Shown piece after piece: positions 14,236 to 21,672 of a stretch of 21,672 nt of DNA (positions are counted from its first letter, which is position 1; every line of letters begins with the position of its first letter). Below the pieces are notes generated by a model, which saw only the letters and a program-made list of their open reading frames with translations, was not told where the DNA came from and searched no databases. The position numbers and the translations under genes were made by a program. Source of the DNA: CAYNJF01 sp964351745 (GTDB taxonomy: Bacteria > Pseudomonadota > Gammaproteobacteria > Berkiellales > Berkiellaceae); assembly GCA_964351745.1 (NCBI GenBank), contig CAYGPI010000042.1, positions 1-21,672 on the forward strand, in the 5' to 3' direction.

Positions 14236-14499
14236 ATGAAAGAACTATTAAAATCTAAACTTACTTTTATCTCCGCAGGAACTGCCAGCATTTCTGCCGA
14301 TGGAATCTTAGTTACAGGCGAGTCCACAATGTCTCTCAGTGGCCTTGGGTTTAGCTCGCAAGGGTATATTTATAATACCTCCAATCACGAAGTCTACTGC
14401 GATCTTACCCAAGGTGAAGGCTCATACTGTCACCTAGGGACTCGCTACACAGCTAATGCCGTTGAAGGTGGCTACCTATTCTCAATATCTGGTTGTTAA
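14236..14499 (+). CDS. Small orphan protein
   Basis: 87 residues from ATG at 14236, which has AAAGGA 9 nt upstream; an earlier in-frame TTG at 14176 has no ribosome site. The protein is rich in Ser, Gly and Thr (TFISAGTASISADGILVTGESTMSLSGLGFSSQ) and ends with a Cys-containing segment (three Cys in all: CDLTQGEGSYCHLG and a C-terminal Cys). There is no convincing signal peptide. Beta-strand-rich character is suggested. Not recognised. Confidence 0.5.
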   Translation: MKELLKSKLTFISAGTASISADGILVTGESTMSLSGLGFSSQGYIYNTSNHEVYCDLTQGEGSYCHLGTRYTANAVEGGYLFSISGC

Positions 14500-14580
14500 T
14501 AGCCAGGATTGCACACGGATGTGCACTTTTTTCCCAATCTAGTAACTCTACTTAAATTAAAAAATCTTCCTATCATGAAA

Positions 14581-14610
14581 GTTGTCCCCAATTTGTGGGT
14601 ATGGTTTTTA
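14581..14610 (+). repeat. Intergenic repeat, copy A (cut by the assembly gap)
   Basis: It begins GTTGTCCCCAATTTGTGGGT and runs into the N block. Its last 17 bases reappear unchanged just after the gap at 14711-14727. Confidence 0.6.
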
Positions 14611-14710
14611 NNNNNNNNNNNNNNNNNNNNNNNNNNNNNNNNNNNNNNNNNNNNNNNNNNNNNNNNNNNNNNNNNNNNNNNNNNNNNNNNNNNNNNNNNN
14701 NNNNNNNNNN
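14611..14710. other. Assembly gap of 100 N
   Basis: Exactly 100 N, so the true length is probably unknown. Identical sequence on both sides shows that it interrupts a directly repeated element. Confidence 0.95.
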
Positions 14711-14800
14711 TGTGGGTATGGTTTTTATAAAAAGGTGTGTGGAAGATGTGAATAAGCTTAGAAACACTAACAAAATGAGAAGATATAATTGTGTTTAAAT
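14711..14800 (+). repeat. Intergenic repeat, copy B
   Basis: It starts TGTGGGTATGGTTTTTA and continues with AAAGGTGTGTGGAAGATGTG and an A/T-rich tail. Aligns over about 90 bases with copy C at 14910-15020. No coding capacity is evident. Confidence 0.55.
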
Positions 14801-14909
14801 TTTGAACAATTTAACCTTTTGAATGTGAACCTAATCAAGCCTTAAATGTAAGCTCAATGAATTATGCAGTTTAAAATTGTGCCTGTCCCTTTTCAATACC
14901 TTTTCAATA

Positions 14910-15020
14910 GTTGTCCCCAATTTATGGGTATTCTTTTAAGAAGAAGGTGTGTAGAAAGTGTGCATAAAGTTAAAACCTCCAATAAATTCAAAGATTATTT
15001 CATTGTTCAATTTTTAAGCA
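14910..15020 (+). repeat. Intergenic repeat, copy C
   Basis: GTTGTCCCCAATTTATGGGT followed by AGAAGGTGTGTAGAAAGTGTG, a diverged version of copies A and B in the same orientation. An 11-bp tandem CCTTTTCAATA (14888-14909) precedes it. Together the copies form a direct-repeat cluster next to the MFS gene. Confidence 0.5.
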
Positions 15021-15041
15021 GGTGCTCCACAAACACAATCA

Positions 15042-16321
15042 TCACTTATCTATTTCACACGTAGCCAATGGTTTAACCTTATTGCGCCACGCACAAATCA
15101 AACCTAAAATTAAACAAAGTGGCAAAACTAAAAATGCCATTTGATAATCATGAATACTATAAACCGGAATGCCATTGACTATATCTTCATACTCACACAG
15201 GTAAAGCATGTAACCAACAAAAGGTTGCAAGATGATCGTGCCACTCATACAAAACAAATTAACAAAGGCCATCGAGACCCCTTGAAACCCGGTGGGTTTA
15301 TTTCCTTAGCAATGGAGAAACAAAAGATGTAAACGCTATTAAAGGCACCAAGCATAAAAAGTAAACTATAGAGAATAGGTATCTTGATAGGATGCGCCCA
15401 CATAATGATGCTTAAAATAATAAGCTCACAAAAAGTGGCAGCGACTAAGATTGAGCGCTTTTCCACCTGATTAGCCAACCATCCAAAAAAGGCACTCCCA
15501 CAAGCCAACCCTAAAACAACAAAAGCAACTCCCCAGCCAGCTTGAATATAAGTCAACTCATGAACCCTAATTAAGAATGGCACCCCCCAAAGTGGGATGA
15601 AAGTGGAAAGCATGATAGATGTCAATGCCGCCACCAAAGCATTATAAAAAGAAGCTTTGTTCAGTAAGTGCTCTTTCAAGCCTGACCATAGAGCCTCATG
15701 TTTGGTGAACTTCATATGTGGGCCATCTCTCACAACCCACCACATCACGACTAAAAGGGCTGAACTTAACAAAAAGCTTGTATATAAAATAACTCGCCAA
15801 CCATATTGCTCAATCACCAAAGGTAAAACAAACTGGCCTAACGCTACAAAAAGTAAACACGTCATTTCACTCACAGCAACAATCGACGCAAACTTCTTAG
15901 GGCTGAACCACCCGCTAGCTAGTGAAAGCATACCGACAAAAGCAAAAGCCGAGCCCGTACCCATCAGCATTCGTCCAATATAAGCCACCCAAAGCTTATC
16001 GGCACTAGCAAAGAGTAAACAACCAACCGCTAAAGCTGCAACCGTAAATTTTAATGTCTGAGCTGCCCCATATCTATCAATTAAAATCCCAGATGGGATC
16101 TGCATAAAAATAAAGGTGTAGAAAAATGCTGCTGATAGTCGACTGAGCCCTAAAGCATCCAGTGAATAGTCATACATGATCCTTGAGCCCATATACCCAA
16201 AAGCTAATTGAGTCCAAAACTGCAAAATGGCGAAGGACAAAGCTAATGACCACATAAGCCAGGGATAGTAATGATGTGGCACTTTTATCGCACGCGATAA
16301 CACTGGAAAAGCTGGAAGCAT
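15042..16321 (-). pseudogene. MFS transporter, frameshifted near the C-terminus
   Basis: A 12-TM major facilitator of unknown substrate. The first frame runs from ATG 16321 (a TTG at 16390 is less likely) through about 350 residues to a premature stop at 15245, ending NPPGFKGSRWPLL. The missing C-terminal TM helices are in another minus-strand frame (15042-15272: MAFVNLFCMSGTIILQPFVGYML). Adding one G to the run at 15278-15281 gives GFKGVSMAFVNLFC, the expected family sequence, so a single-base deletion in a G run explains the break. Hallmarks: FYTFIFMQIPSGILIDRYGAAQTLK (loop 2-3) and IGRMLMGTGSAFAFVGMLSL. It may be a real pseudogene, a phase-variable gene or a sequencing error. Confidence 0.75.
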
Positions 16322-16589
16322 CAAGAAACGCTCATGATAAAAAATGGGATTATCAGCAGTATGCAAAACAAAACATCTGACTTCAAGCAATTTAACTTAT
16401 AAAATATTTGCGTGCATATCTGCATTTTTAACTCTCAAAATTTATTTAAAAAACAGAGCCTTAGAAGACAATAGAAAAGTTATGCTTGTTGATACACCTA
16501 TATATGTCTTGACGCAACATCGAGACTGCGATGAAATAAGTTAAATAGCAAACAAGACATGACGCTTTAAGTCTATTCAGGTGGTAAAT

Positions 16590-17003
16590 ATGTTCAAGCG
16601 TAAAAAAAACCTAGCGCCCAGTCCTGTGTCAACAATCAGCATATGGCAAAGACTAAAACGAAGATTTTCTTTTAAAAAAATGCCGCTAGAAACAAAAAAC
16701 GAAGCCGGTAAAACGCCACTGCCAGATATTAGTATTGAAGAGCTTGAATTAGAGCTTACTAAAAAGACAAAGCCATTGCCTGACATCGAAATTGCTTTCA
16801 TTAACCCTGAAACAGGTGAGCTAGAAATTGTTCATCTACCGCAAGAAACTTTTCAAACAAATGGATCACAAAATTTTACACAAGTTGCTATAGGCAAGGA
16901 GCCGATCTTCACCTTAGAGCTAGAAGCACCCCGCATCCCCAAAAAGAAAGAAGATGATCCCACAAAGCGAATTACACATTTCCCAAGTAACCGTCTCCAT
17001 TAA
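16590..17003 (+). CDS. Orphan basic protein with PLPDI repeats
   Basis: 137 residues from the ATG at 16590, which has AGGTGG 6 nt upstream; an in-frame GTG at 16581 lies in that site. A very basic N-terminus (FKRKKNLAPSP, then LKRRFSFKK) is followed by two copies of a PLPDI-S/E-IE unit (TPLPDISIEELELELTKK and KPLPDIEIAF). The rest is low-complexity, rich in Glu, Pro and Lys, and probably disordered. No membrane segment or signal peptide. A strong terminator follows. Not recognised. Confidence 0.6.
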   Translation: MFKRKKNLAPSPVSTISIWQRLKRRFSFKKMPLETKNEAGKTPLPDISIEELELELTKKTKPLPDIEIAFINPETGELEIVHLPQETFQTNGSQNFTQVAIGKEPIFTLELEAPRIPKKKEDDPTKRITHFPSNRLH

Positions 17004-17030
17004 AAAAAGCCGCATAAGCGGCTTTCTTTT
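17002..17030. terminator. Bidirectional terminator
   Basis: AAAGCCGC (17006-17013), loop ATAA, GCGGCTTT (17018-17025), with T-rich flank on the plus side and A-run (T-run on the minus strand) before it. It sits between convergent genes and serves both. Confidence 0.85.
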
Positions 17031-17055
17031 TAACGATACAATATAGATAACTATA

Positions 17056-17658
17056 TTAAATAGTTGTTAGTTTTGGTTTAGAACCCTCTGCTTCTACAGC
17101 TGCTGCTTTAAAAGCACCAGACTGAATAAAGCGTTGGACGCCTGAAGCAAGTACAGCTTCATCACTGCTTCGACCTTCAGTGATCATCTTGCCTAAACGC
17201 TCTGCCAATCTTGGGGTTTGACCTAAGTGACCTACAAAATCAACAATAAATCTGTCAAAGTTTTCAGGTGTAATAACATCTTTAAACAATTCAGAAATAC
17301 CAGAAACTTTTAATAAGCCCTGCAATGTAATCGCTTTCAGAGCAGCTCTTAAACCAGGAACAATAACACCTTCAGCAATCGTGTCTAAAGCTTTATCAAG
17401 ATCAGAAACAACATCTGAAGCAGCATCAGCTAATGGCTTAGATTTTCTGCAAGTTTTGATGATAAGAGCAGCACCAGTTGCAGCCAAAACTGTACCAGTA
17501 GCAGCAGCTTTGTACGGATGCTCAGAAGCTAACTCGATAGCGCGAGCAGATACTTGTTGAGCTTGCTCAGCATACGAAAGAGCTTCTACAGGAGCTGGAC
17601 GAGTCCAAGCTTCAAGCGTGCTAGTGATAGCATTAGGAATAAAATTTAAATATTGCAT
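17056..17658 (-). CDS. Orphan single-pass membrane protein A
   Basis: 200 residues. N-terminal part of about 47 residues, then a hydrophobic helix at about 50-67 (AAATGTVLAATGAALIIK), immediately followed by TCRKSK, i.e. a Cys and basic cluster after the membrane. The remaining 130 residues look soluble and helical (SDVVSDLDKALDTIAEGV; FDRFIVDFVGHLGQTPRLAERLGKM). The same TM-Cys-basic-KSK arrangement occurs in the gene at 18145-18885. A GAGGG ribosome site precedes the ATG, and a 19-bp palindrome lies 28 bp upstream. Not recognised. A membrane-associated role is inferred only from topology. Confidence 0.65.
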   Translation of the reverse strand: MQYLNFIPNAITSTLEAWTRPAPVEALSYAEQAQQVSARAIELASEHPYKAAATGTVLAATGAALIIKTCRKSKPLADAASDVVSDLDKALDTIAEGVIVPGLRAALKAITLQGLLKVSGISELFKDVITPENFDRFIVDFVGHLGQTPRLAERLGKMITEGRSSDEAVLASGVQRFIQSGAFKAAAVEAEGSKPKLTTI

Positions 17659-17685
17659 TTGAGTACCCTCACAGTAATTAATAAA

Positions 17686-17704
17686 AACATTAATATTTAA
17701 TGTT
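17686..17704. promoter_or_regulatory. 19-bp palindrome upstream of membrane protein A
   Basis: AACATTAA, TAT, TTAATGTT. Symmetric site 28 bp before the start of the minus-strand gene, overlapping its presumed promoter; a possible operator. Confidence 0.35.
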
Positions 17705-18044
17705 CGTTCATTATAATCAAGTCAGAGCTCTAATCAACTTAAAATGCCCTGTTTATGACCAAGTCACCAGATAAAGCGCTAGGCGGTTTAAAGATATTTT
17801 TTTATGCTCAATACCTCTTAAAATGGAACACTTTTATTATTCTTTTTGGGAGGTCTCGTTAAATTTTTCTTTTCGAAAAAGCTATAACCATACCTAGGTT
17901 CCTCAGAATAGGCTGCAAAGCAAGTCGTAATGCCCTATCAAAACTATCGCCTTTAGCACTTGCTAAACTCTGGTGGAACAACAGCTAAACGCAGGAAGCC
18001 TAAATTCTGAGAACTAAAGTAAATGCCTGTACTATGCTCTGACC
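17705..18044. other. Gene-free stretch with an eroded reading frame
   Basis: No gene is supported. On the minus strand, an open frame ending with the stop at 17953-17955 (residues such as YWSEHSTGIYFSSQNLGFLRLAVVPPEFSKC) has no start and ends abruptly. A neighbouring frame continues in protein-like style, so it may be a decayed gene. Also present is the 10-bp palindrome TTTTCGAAAA at 17870-17879. Confidence 0.25.
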
Positions 18045-18074
18045 AATAAAAAAAGCCAATCAATGATTGGCTTT
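18045..18074 (-). terminator. Terminator of membrane protein B gene
   Basis: AAAGCCAATCA and TGATTGGCTTT (18052-18062 and 18064-18074) form a long stem. On the minus strand seven T residues follow, about 70 bp after the stop codon of the 18145 gene. Confidence 0.75.
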
Positions 18075-18144
18075 ATAGTTCTTACCTTTGAGCTTTAATA
18101 AGCGTCTTAAAAAAGTCGCTTAATCATTGTCACTCAACTCAAAA

Positions 18145-18885
18145 TCATATCGTATGAACGCTTGGTTTAAATACCGCACCCAAATCTGAAGAAATACCAT
18201 ATTGATCACATACCGCATTATATAAAACAGTCATGGCCGCTTTGAGCTCTTTTGAATCGCTGCCTCTATATAACACACCATCCCTTGCCACTTGATGAAC
18301 TAGTTGAGTCATATCAAAACGTTGACCTTCAGGTGTAGTGATATAGGCATAAGAAGAACCATCGTCACACCCAATTTCTATCGCTTCGGGCTTGTTTAAA
18401 GCTTGGTCAAAGAAAATCTCTGCTAAAGCTTCTGCCTGTGCATCCTGCCTCTTGTCAGTATTTTGTACTAATGCTTTATATCGAACTTTACTCTCAGCCT
18501 TCTTTGGTTCTGCTTTAAGCCAAGCATTTAACAAGGTTTGTTTCGGAAAGAAAGTGTCTGATTCTGAAGAAGAATAAACATCTCGACCGTCTTCATAAGT
18601 GGAGCCTTCGATCACAACCGTGAAGAGATTAGTATCCTTCTTAGACTTCTTACACCTATTAATATAGTAAGCAGCACCTGCAATACCTACGCCACTGACA
18701 AGAAGACCTGCCCCAAACATAGCACCATCCATATCGCTATCAGCAACAGAGAGACAGGCCTTTCCTAGCTGCGTGCTTAAATGCTCAGAGATATAATCAC
18801 ACACTGGATAAGAGGGCTCAGGACACCAAAAAAAGCAATTTTCCGTCCACCAAGCTTGAAAAATTTGTACTGCACTTTCAATCAT
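18145..18885 (-). CDS. Orphan single-pass membrane protein B
   Basis: 246 residues. A Cys- and Trp-containing N-terminus (about 1-50: WWTENCFFWCPEPSYPVC) precedes a hydrophobic helix at about 56-75 (MFGAGLLVSGVGIAGAAYYI) followed by NRCKKSKK. The C-terminal 170 residues look soluble: a beta-type stretch FTVVIEGSTYEDGRDVYSSSESD, then helices (AEALAEIFFDQALNKPEAIEIG) and CDDGSSYAYITTPEGQRF. The layout parallels the protein at 17056-17658 but the rest of the sequence is different. Not recognised. There is a 'TEGQRFDMTQLV'-like segment but no known domain. Confidence 0.65.
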   Translation of the reverse strand: MIESAVQIFQAWWTENCFFWCPEPSYPVCDYISEHLSTQLGKACLSVADSDMDGAMFGAGLLVSGVGIAGAAYYINRCKKSKKDTNLFTVVIEGSTYEDGRDVYSSSESDTFFPKQTLLNAWLKAEPKKAESKVRYKALVQNTDKRQDAQAEALAEIFFDQALNKPEAIEIGCDDGSSYAYITTPEGQRFDMTQLVHQVARDGVLYRGSDSKELKAAMTVLYNAVCDQYGISSDLGAVFKPSVHTI

Positions 18886-19013
18886 TTAAATATACCTCTG
18901 TATGAATCTTCACACGAGGATAGAGAACTAACTTTATAGATGCAAGTAAATGCCCATCCTTTGCGATGAGCACCCCTTTTATGGTGATTAGCGGCTAAAG
19001 TTTTTTCAGGCAA

Positions 19014-20474
19014 TCATAGCCCAACAGGTATTTCTGACTCATCCTCTTGAGAAACAATAGGTTGCGTACGACCGTATTCATCATCAAAACGAACAATATC
19101 ATCTTCCCCTAAATAAGCACCTGATTGAACTTCTATAATTTCTAAAGGAATTTTTCCAATATTTTCAAGACGATGTTTTTCACCTATAGGAATATAAGTC
19201 GATTGATTTTCACTCAATAAAAAGACTTCATCACCTCGCGTAACTCTGGCGGTCCCAGTTACAACAACCCAATGCTCAGAGCGATGATGGTGCATCTGCA
19301 AGGATAAACTCGCGCCAACATTCACTGTAATACGTTTCACCTGATAGCGCTCACCTTGATCAATAGACTCAAAGCTGCCCCAGGGACGGTGCACATGAGC
19401 ATGATTAATCACCTCTGATCGTTGTAATGATTTTAAGTGAGCCACCAAAGGCTTTAAACTTTGTGAGTGCTTCTTGTCTGCAACAAAAACAACATCAGGT
19501 GTTTCAACCACAACGATATCATTCACACCAATGGCCGCAATCATTCTTTTATCTGTGACAAACAAAGAATTATGGGAGTCTTTGGTTTGAACATCACCTA
19601 TTTTGGTGTTTCCATCCGCATTCTTAGGTAAAACATCACTTAGTGCTGACCAAGATCCAACATCATGCCAAATGGACTGTAAAGGCATTAAAGCACCATT
19701 TTTTGTTTTTTCCATGACCGCATAATCAATGCTATCTTCTCGAATATCTGCCCATGCTTCTCCTGGGGAAATAGTCTTGCCGTCACAACGACGCCCCTGC
19801 CATGCACGGCGCACAGCATCTAACAAATCAGGCGCTAAAATTTCTAGCTCACTTAAAAAAGTGCTTGCTTGAAATAAAAACATACCCGAGTTCCAATAAT
19901 ACTCGCCTGATTTAACAAAAGACTGCGCCAAAGATAGCTCAGGCTTCTCAATAAATTTCTCAATCTTAGATAATGAGTAACCTGGCAACGGTTTTGGTGC
20001 ATGAATATAGCCATAGCCAGTTTCTGGATAAGCTGGCTGCACTCCAAAAGTCACCAAGTGTCCATGGCGAGCGGCTTGAATACCTTGAAGAACCGAATGC
20101 TGAAATCCTGTGGCATCCTCAATGATATGATCTGCCGGCAAAACCAATAAAAGAGGATCTTCTCCTGTTTGCTCGATGGCGCACATGGCTGCAAAGGCAG
20201 CGGCCGGTGCTGTAGATTTACCACACGGCTCCAAAATCGTTGACATGATCGCATGACTTTGACCTTCCAAAAGATCGCTTAATATAAAGCGGTATTCTTC
20301 GCTGGTAATAACAATGGAAGATTGCACATCCTCGACTTTGGAACATCTGTCCAACGTCAGCTGAAAAAGGTTTTCCCCATCTATCAATGGGATAAATTGC
20401 TTAGGATATGTCTCTCTAGACAAAGGCCATAATCTAGAGCCTTTACCACCAGCTAGGATGATCGGTATGATCAT
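19014..20474 (-). CDS. manC: Mannose-1-phosphate guanylyltransferase / mannose-6-phosphate isomerase
   Basis: 486 residues, normal for the bifunctional ManC/AlgA/XanB type. The N-terminal nucleotidyltransferase domain starts IPIILAGGKGSRLWPLSRETYPKQF (residues 3-27, with the GGxGxRLxPLS signature and PKQF), contains LLVLPADHII near 111-120, FIEKPELSLA near 176 and EYYWNSGMFLF near 192. The C-terminal cupin-type phosphomannose isomerase domain has HVHRPWGSFESID, then QMHHHRSEHWVVVTGTARV with metal-binding His residues. It makes GDP-mannose from fructose-6-phosphate, via Man-6-P and Man-1-P, for polysaccharide or LPS sugars; the phosphomannomutase step is not in this window. A GGAGGGAG site lies directly before the ATG. 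Confidence 0.96.
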   Translation of the reverse strand: MIIPIILAGGKGSRLWPLSRETYPKQFIPLIDGENLFQLTLDRCSKVEDVQSSIVITSEEYRFILSDLLEGQSHAIMSTILEPCGKSTAPAAAFAAMCAIEQTGEDPLLLVLPADHIIEDATGFQHSVLQGIQAARHGHLVTFGVQPAYPETGYGYIHAPKPLPGYSLSKIEKFIEKPELSLAQSFVKSGEYYWNSGMFLFQASTFLSELEILAPDLLDAVRRAWQGRRCDGKTISPGEAWADIREDSIDYAVMEKTKNGALMPLQSIWHDVGSWSALSDVLPKNADGNTKIGDVQTKDSHNSLFVTDKRMIAAIGVNDIVVVETPDVVFVADKKHSQSLKPLVAHLKSLQRSEVINHAHVHRPWGSFESIDQGERYQVKRITVNVGASLSLQMHHHRSEHWVVVTGTARVTRGDEVFLLSENQSTYIPIGEKHRLENIGKIPLEIIEVQSGAYLGEDDIVRFDDEYGRTQPIVSQEDESEIPVGL

Positions 20475-20609
20475 CTACTCCCTCCATTGACCAAATATAA
20501 GTAAATCGACTGCCCAACAAAGATTCCTTTGCCAGCTGATAAGTTAAACACAATACCTACAAACTGCAAGTCATCCTTAAGCAACCCATAGTGAGCTAAG
20601 TACTTAAAA

Positions 20610-20640
20610 TTGACACACCTATTTTAATTCAGTGTACAAT
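20610..20640 (+). promoter_or_regulatory. Promoter of the ribokinase-like gene
   Basis: TTGACA at 20610-20615 and TACAAT at 20635-20640 are separated by 19 bp (long for sigma70). Transcription would give a 5' leader of about 105 nt before ATG 20753. Confidence 0.5.
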
Positions 20641-20706
20641 ACCTCTTAGGGTTAAATTTTAATCATAAATTTGATTAAAGCAATCATACGAATTGACTAA
20701 CTAGCT

Positions 20707-20725
20707 AAGAATAAAAATTATTCTT
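20707..20725. promoter_or_regulatory. Dyad in the leader of the ribokinase-like gene
   Basis: AAGAATAA, three bases, TTATTCTT. It lies 28 bp before the start codon; a possible operator, or RNA hairpin in the leader. Confidence 0.3.
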
Positions 20726-20752
20726 CGTAACCTAAATGGATCATAAAAAGAC

Positions 20753-21634
20753 ATGAAGATCATCAATTTTGGCTCCTTAGGTAATGATTTTGTTTACGAT
20801 GTTGAACATTTTGTTCGACCTGGAGAAACCTTATCAGCCCGTGCCTTTGAAACATACCCTGGAGGCAAAGGACTCAATCAATCTATCGCTTTAGCCAAGG
20901 CTGGTGCCGAAGTTATGCACGTCGGGTTAATTGGTCAAGATGGCCTTCATCTAAAACAACTGCTCAAAGAAAATGGTGTCAATACTGATTTAATCAAGCA
21001 AATTGATCAACCCTCTGGTCACGCCATTATTCAACGAAACCCACAGGGTGAAAATAATATTATTATCCATAGCGGTGCCAATTATCAGTTTGATCTCGAT
21101 CTAATCAAACAAGGACTTAGCTTTGCAGAGCCTGGTGATGTTGTCTTATTACAGAATGAAATCAATGGGATCCCCCATATCATAGAGCAAGCTAAAAGCT
21201 TAAATTGTCCGATTGTCTTTAATGTTGCCCCAGCAACAAATGAAGTGAATCACTACCCTCTAGATTTAGTTGACTTGTTTATCGTCAATGAAACAGAAGG
21301 TCAAACGATCACCCACCAAATTTCTCCTGAAGATATCTTCAAATCTCTTATGGAGCGCTTTCCAAAAGCGGCGTTCGTATTAACGCTTGGTGAGCAAGGC
21401 GCTAAGTACTATGATCAAATACAACGCATCACCGTCCCGGCTGAGATCGTCAGTGTCGTTGATACGACAGCTGCTGGGGACACCTTTACAGGCTATTTTC
21501 TCAACCACTGGCTCAAAGGAAACCCCATTGAAAGCTGCCTTAAAATTGCATCCAATGCCGCAGCTGTTTGCATCGGCAGAAAAGGAGCTAGCGCCTCTAT
21601 CCCCTGCCCATCAGACCTCTCACAAATAATCTAG
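20753..21634 (+). CDS. rbsK: Ribokinase-like PfkB-family sugar kinase
   Basis: 293 residues. The N-terminal PfkB signature GGKGLNQSIALAKAGAEV is at about 37-54, FNVAPATN near 157, a nucleotide-binding stretch LTLGEQGAKY near 207-216, and the C-terminal signature DTTAAGDTFTGYF at about 234-246 with the catalytic Asp in AAGD. It transfers phosphate from ATP to a sugar, probably ribose or deoxyribose, giving the 5-phosphate. The long stretch without a conserved metal-binding insert is normal for the family. It is divergent from manC. The downstream ATG at 21639 lies 4 nt after the stop, suggesting an operon. Because no ribose transporter is nearby, the sugar is not certain. Confidence 0.85.
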   Translation: MKIINFGSLGNDFVYDVEHFVRPGETLSARAFETYPGGKGLNQSIALAKAGAEVMHVGLIGQDGLHLKQLLKENGVNTDLIKQIDQPSGHAIIQRNPQGENNIIIHSGANYQFDLDLIKQGLSFAEPGDVVLLQNEINGIPHIIEQAKSLNCPIVFNVAPATNEVNHYPLDLVDLFIVNETEGQTITHQISPEDIFKSLMERFPKAAFVLTLGEQGAKYYDQIQRITVPAEIVSVVDTTAAGDTFTGYFLNHWLKGNPIESCLKIASNAAAVCIGRKGASASIPCPSDLSQII

Positions 21635-21638
21635 AGCC

Positions 21639-21672
21639 ATGGCAACCGAAAACCAATTTCAATTATTTGGGC
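21639..21672 (+). CDS. Start of a further gene (partial)
   Basis: ATG at 21639, 4 nt past the ribokinase stop, opens a frame MATENQFQLFG that runs off the window. There is no clear ribosome site; translational coupling would explain this. Function unknown from 11 residues. Confidence 0.4.
   Translation, partial: MATENQFQLFG

Noticed and set aside
14509..14798. Frames spanning the assembly gap
   Set aside because: Most of their length is unknown bases.

Overview
The window is AT-rich chromosomal DNA of a gammaproteobacterium. The neighbours ssrA (tmRNA), smpB, ratA and pasI/rnfH in this order are typical of that class, and the tmRNA tag ANDTHYDQALVA begins with the usual gammaproteobacterial AND. 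Lysine-rich and small membrane-anchored orphan proteins, an MFS carrier of a type common in intracellular bacteria and much decayed intergenic DNA would fit a Legionellales-like or other host-associated lineage. That last placement is inference.

Layout. Bases 1-2453 are old, partly decayed accessory DNA. They hold the tail of a lysine-rich protein, a possible IS/MITE scar, three palindromes on an exact 30-bp period, and a 'mobile mystery protein' A/B pair (HTH regulator plus Fic-domain enzyme). From about 2486 to 12436 lies a roughly 9.95-kb integrated element in the 3' end of ssrA. Its ends share a 13-bp identical core (15 of 20 bases over the 3' terminus), and paired GGCCCCC boxes sit inside both ends. 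The stem-loop and T-run expected after ssrA now lie at 2454-2475, about 10 kb from the gene, while the element supplies a substitute terminator at 12349-12370. The element has a P4-like core: integrase, AlpA-type regulator, TOPRIM primase and DUF927 helicase-like ATPase. It carries two cargo pairs: (a) a helical protein of unknown function plus a membrane-anchored dCTP-deaminase-fold protein that lacks the catalytic glutamate, and (b) an AlbA_2/RecG-C-like ATPase plus an intact calcineurin-type phosphoesterase. Cargo genes in such satellite elements are often anti-phage systems, and both pairs are candidates. A 205-aa unknown protein follows the integrase.

To the right of ssrA, bases 12771-14133 are housekeeping: smpB divergent from ratA-pasI. 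Next come a short orphan gene, an assembly gap bracketed by a repeat family, a frameshifted MFS transporter, and three orphan genes (two of them single-pass membrane proteins with the same TM-Cys-basic-KSK arrangement). The window ends with a bifunctional GDP-mannose synthesis enzyme (manC type), a divergent ribokinase-like PfkB kinase and the first codons of a further gene.

The element would be expected to integrate through Int, be controlled by AlpA and perhaps the binding sites at 7272-7782, and replicate through primase plus helicase, with the GTTCCCG cluster around the helicase gene or the 7511-7782 repeats as possible origin. None of this can be proven from sequence alone.
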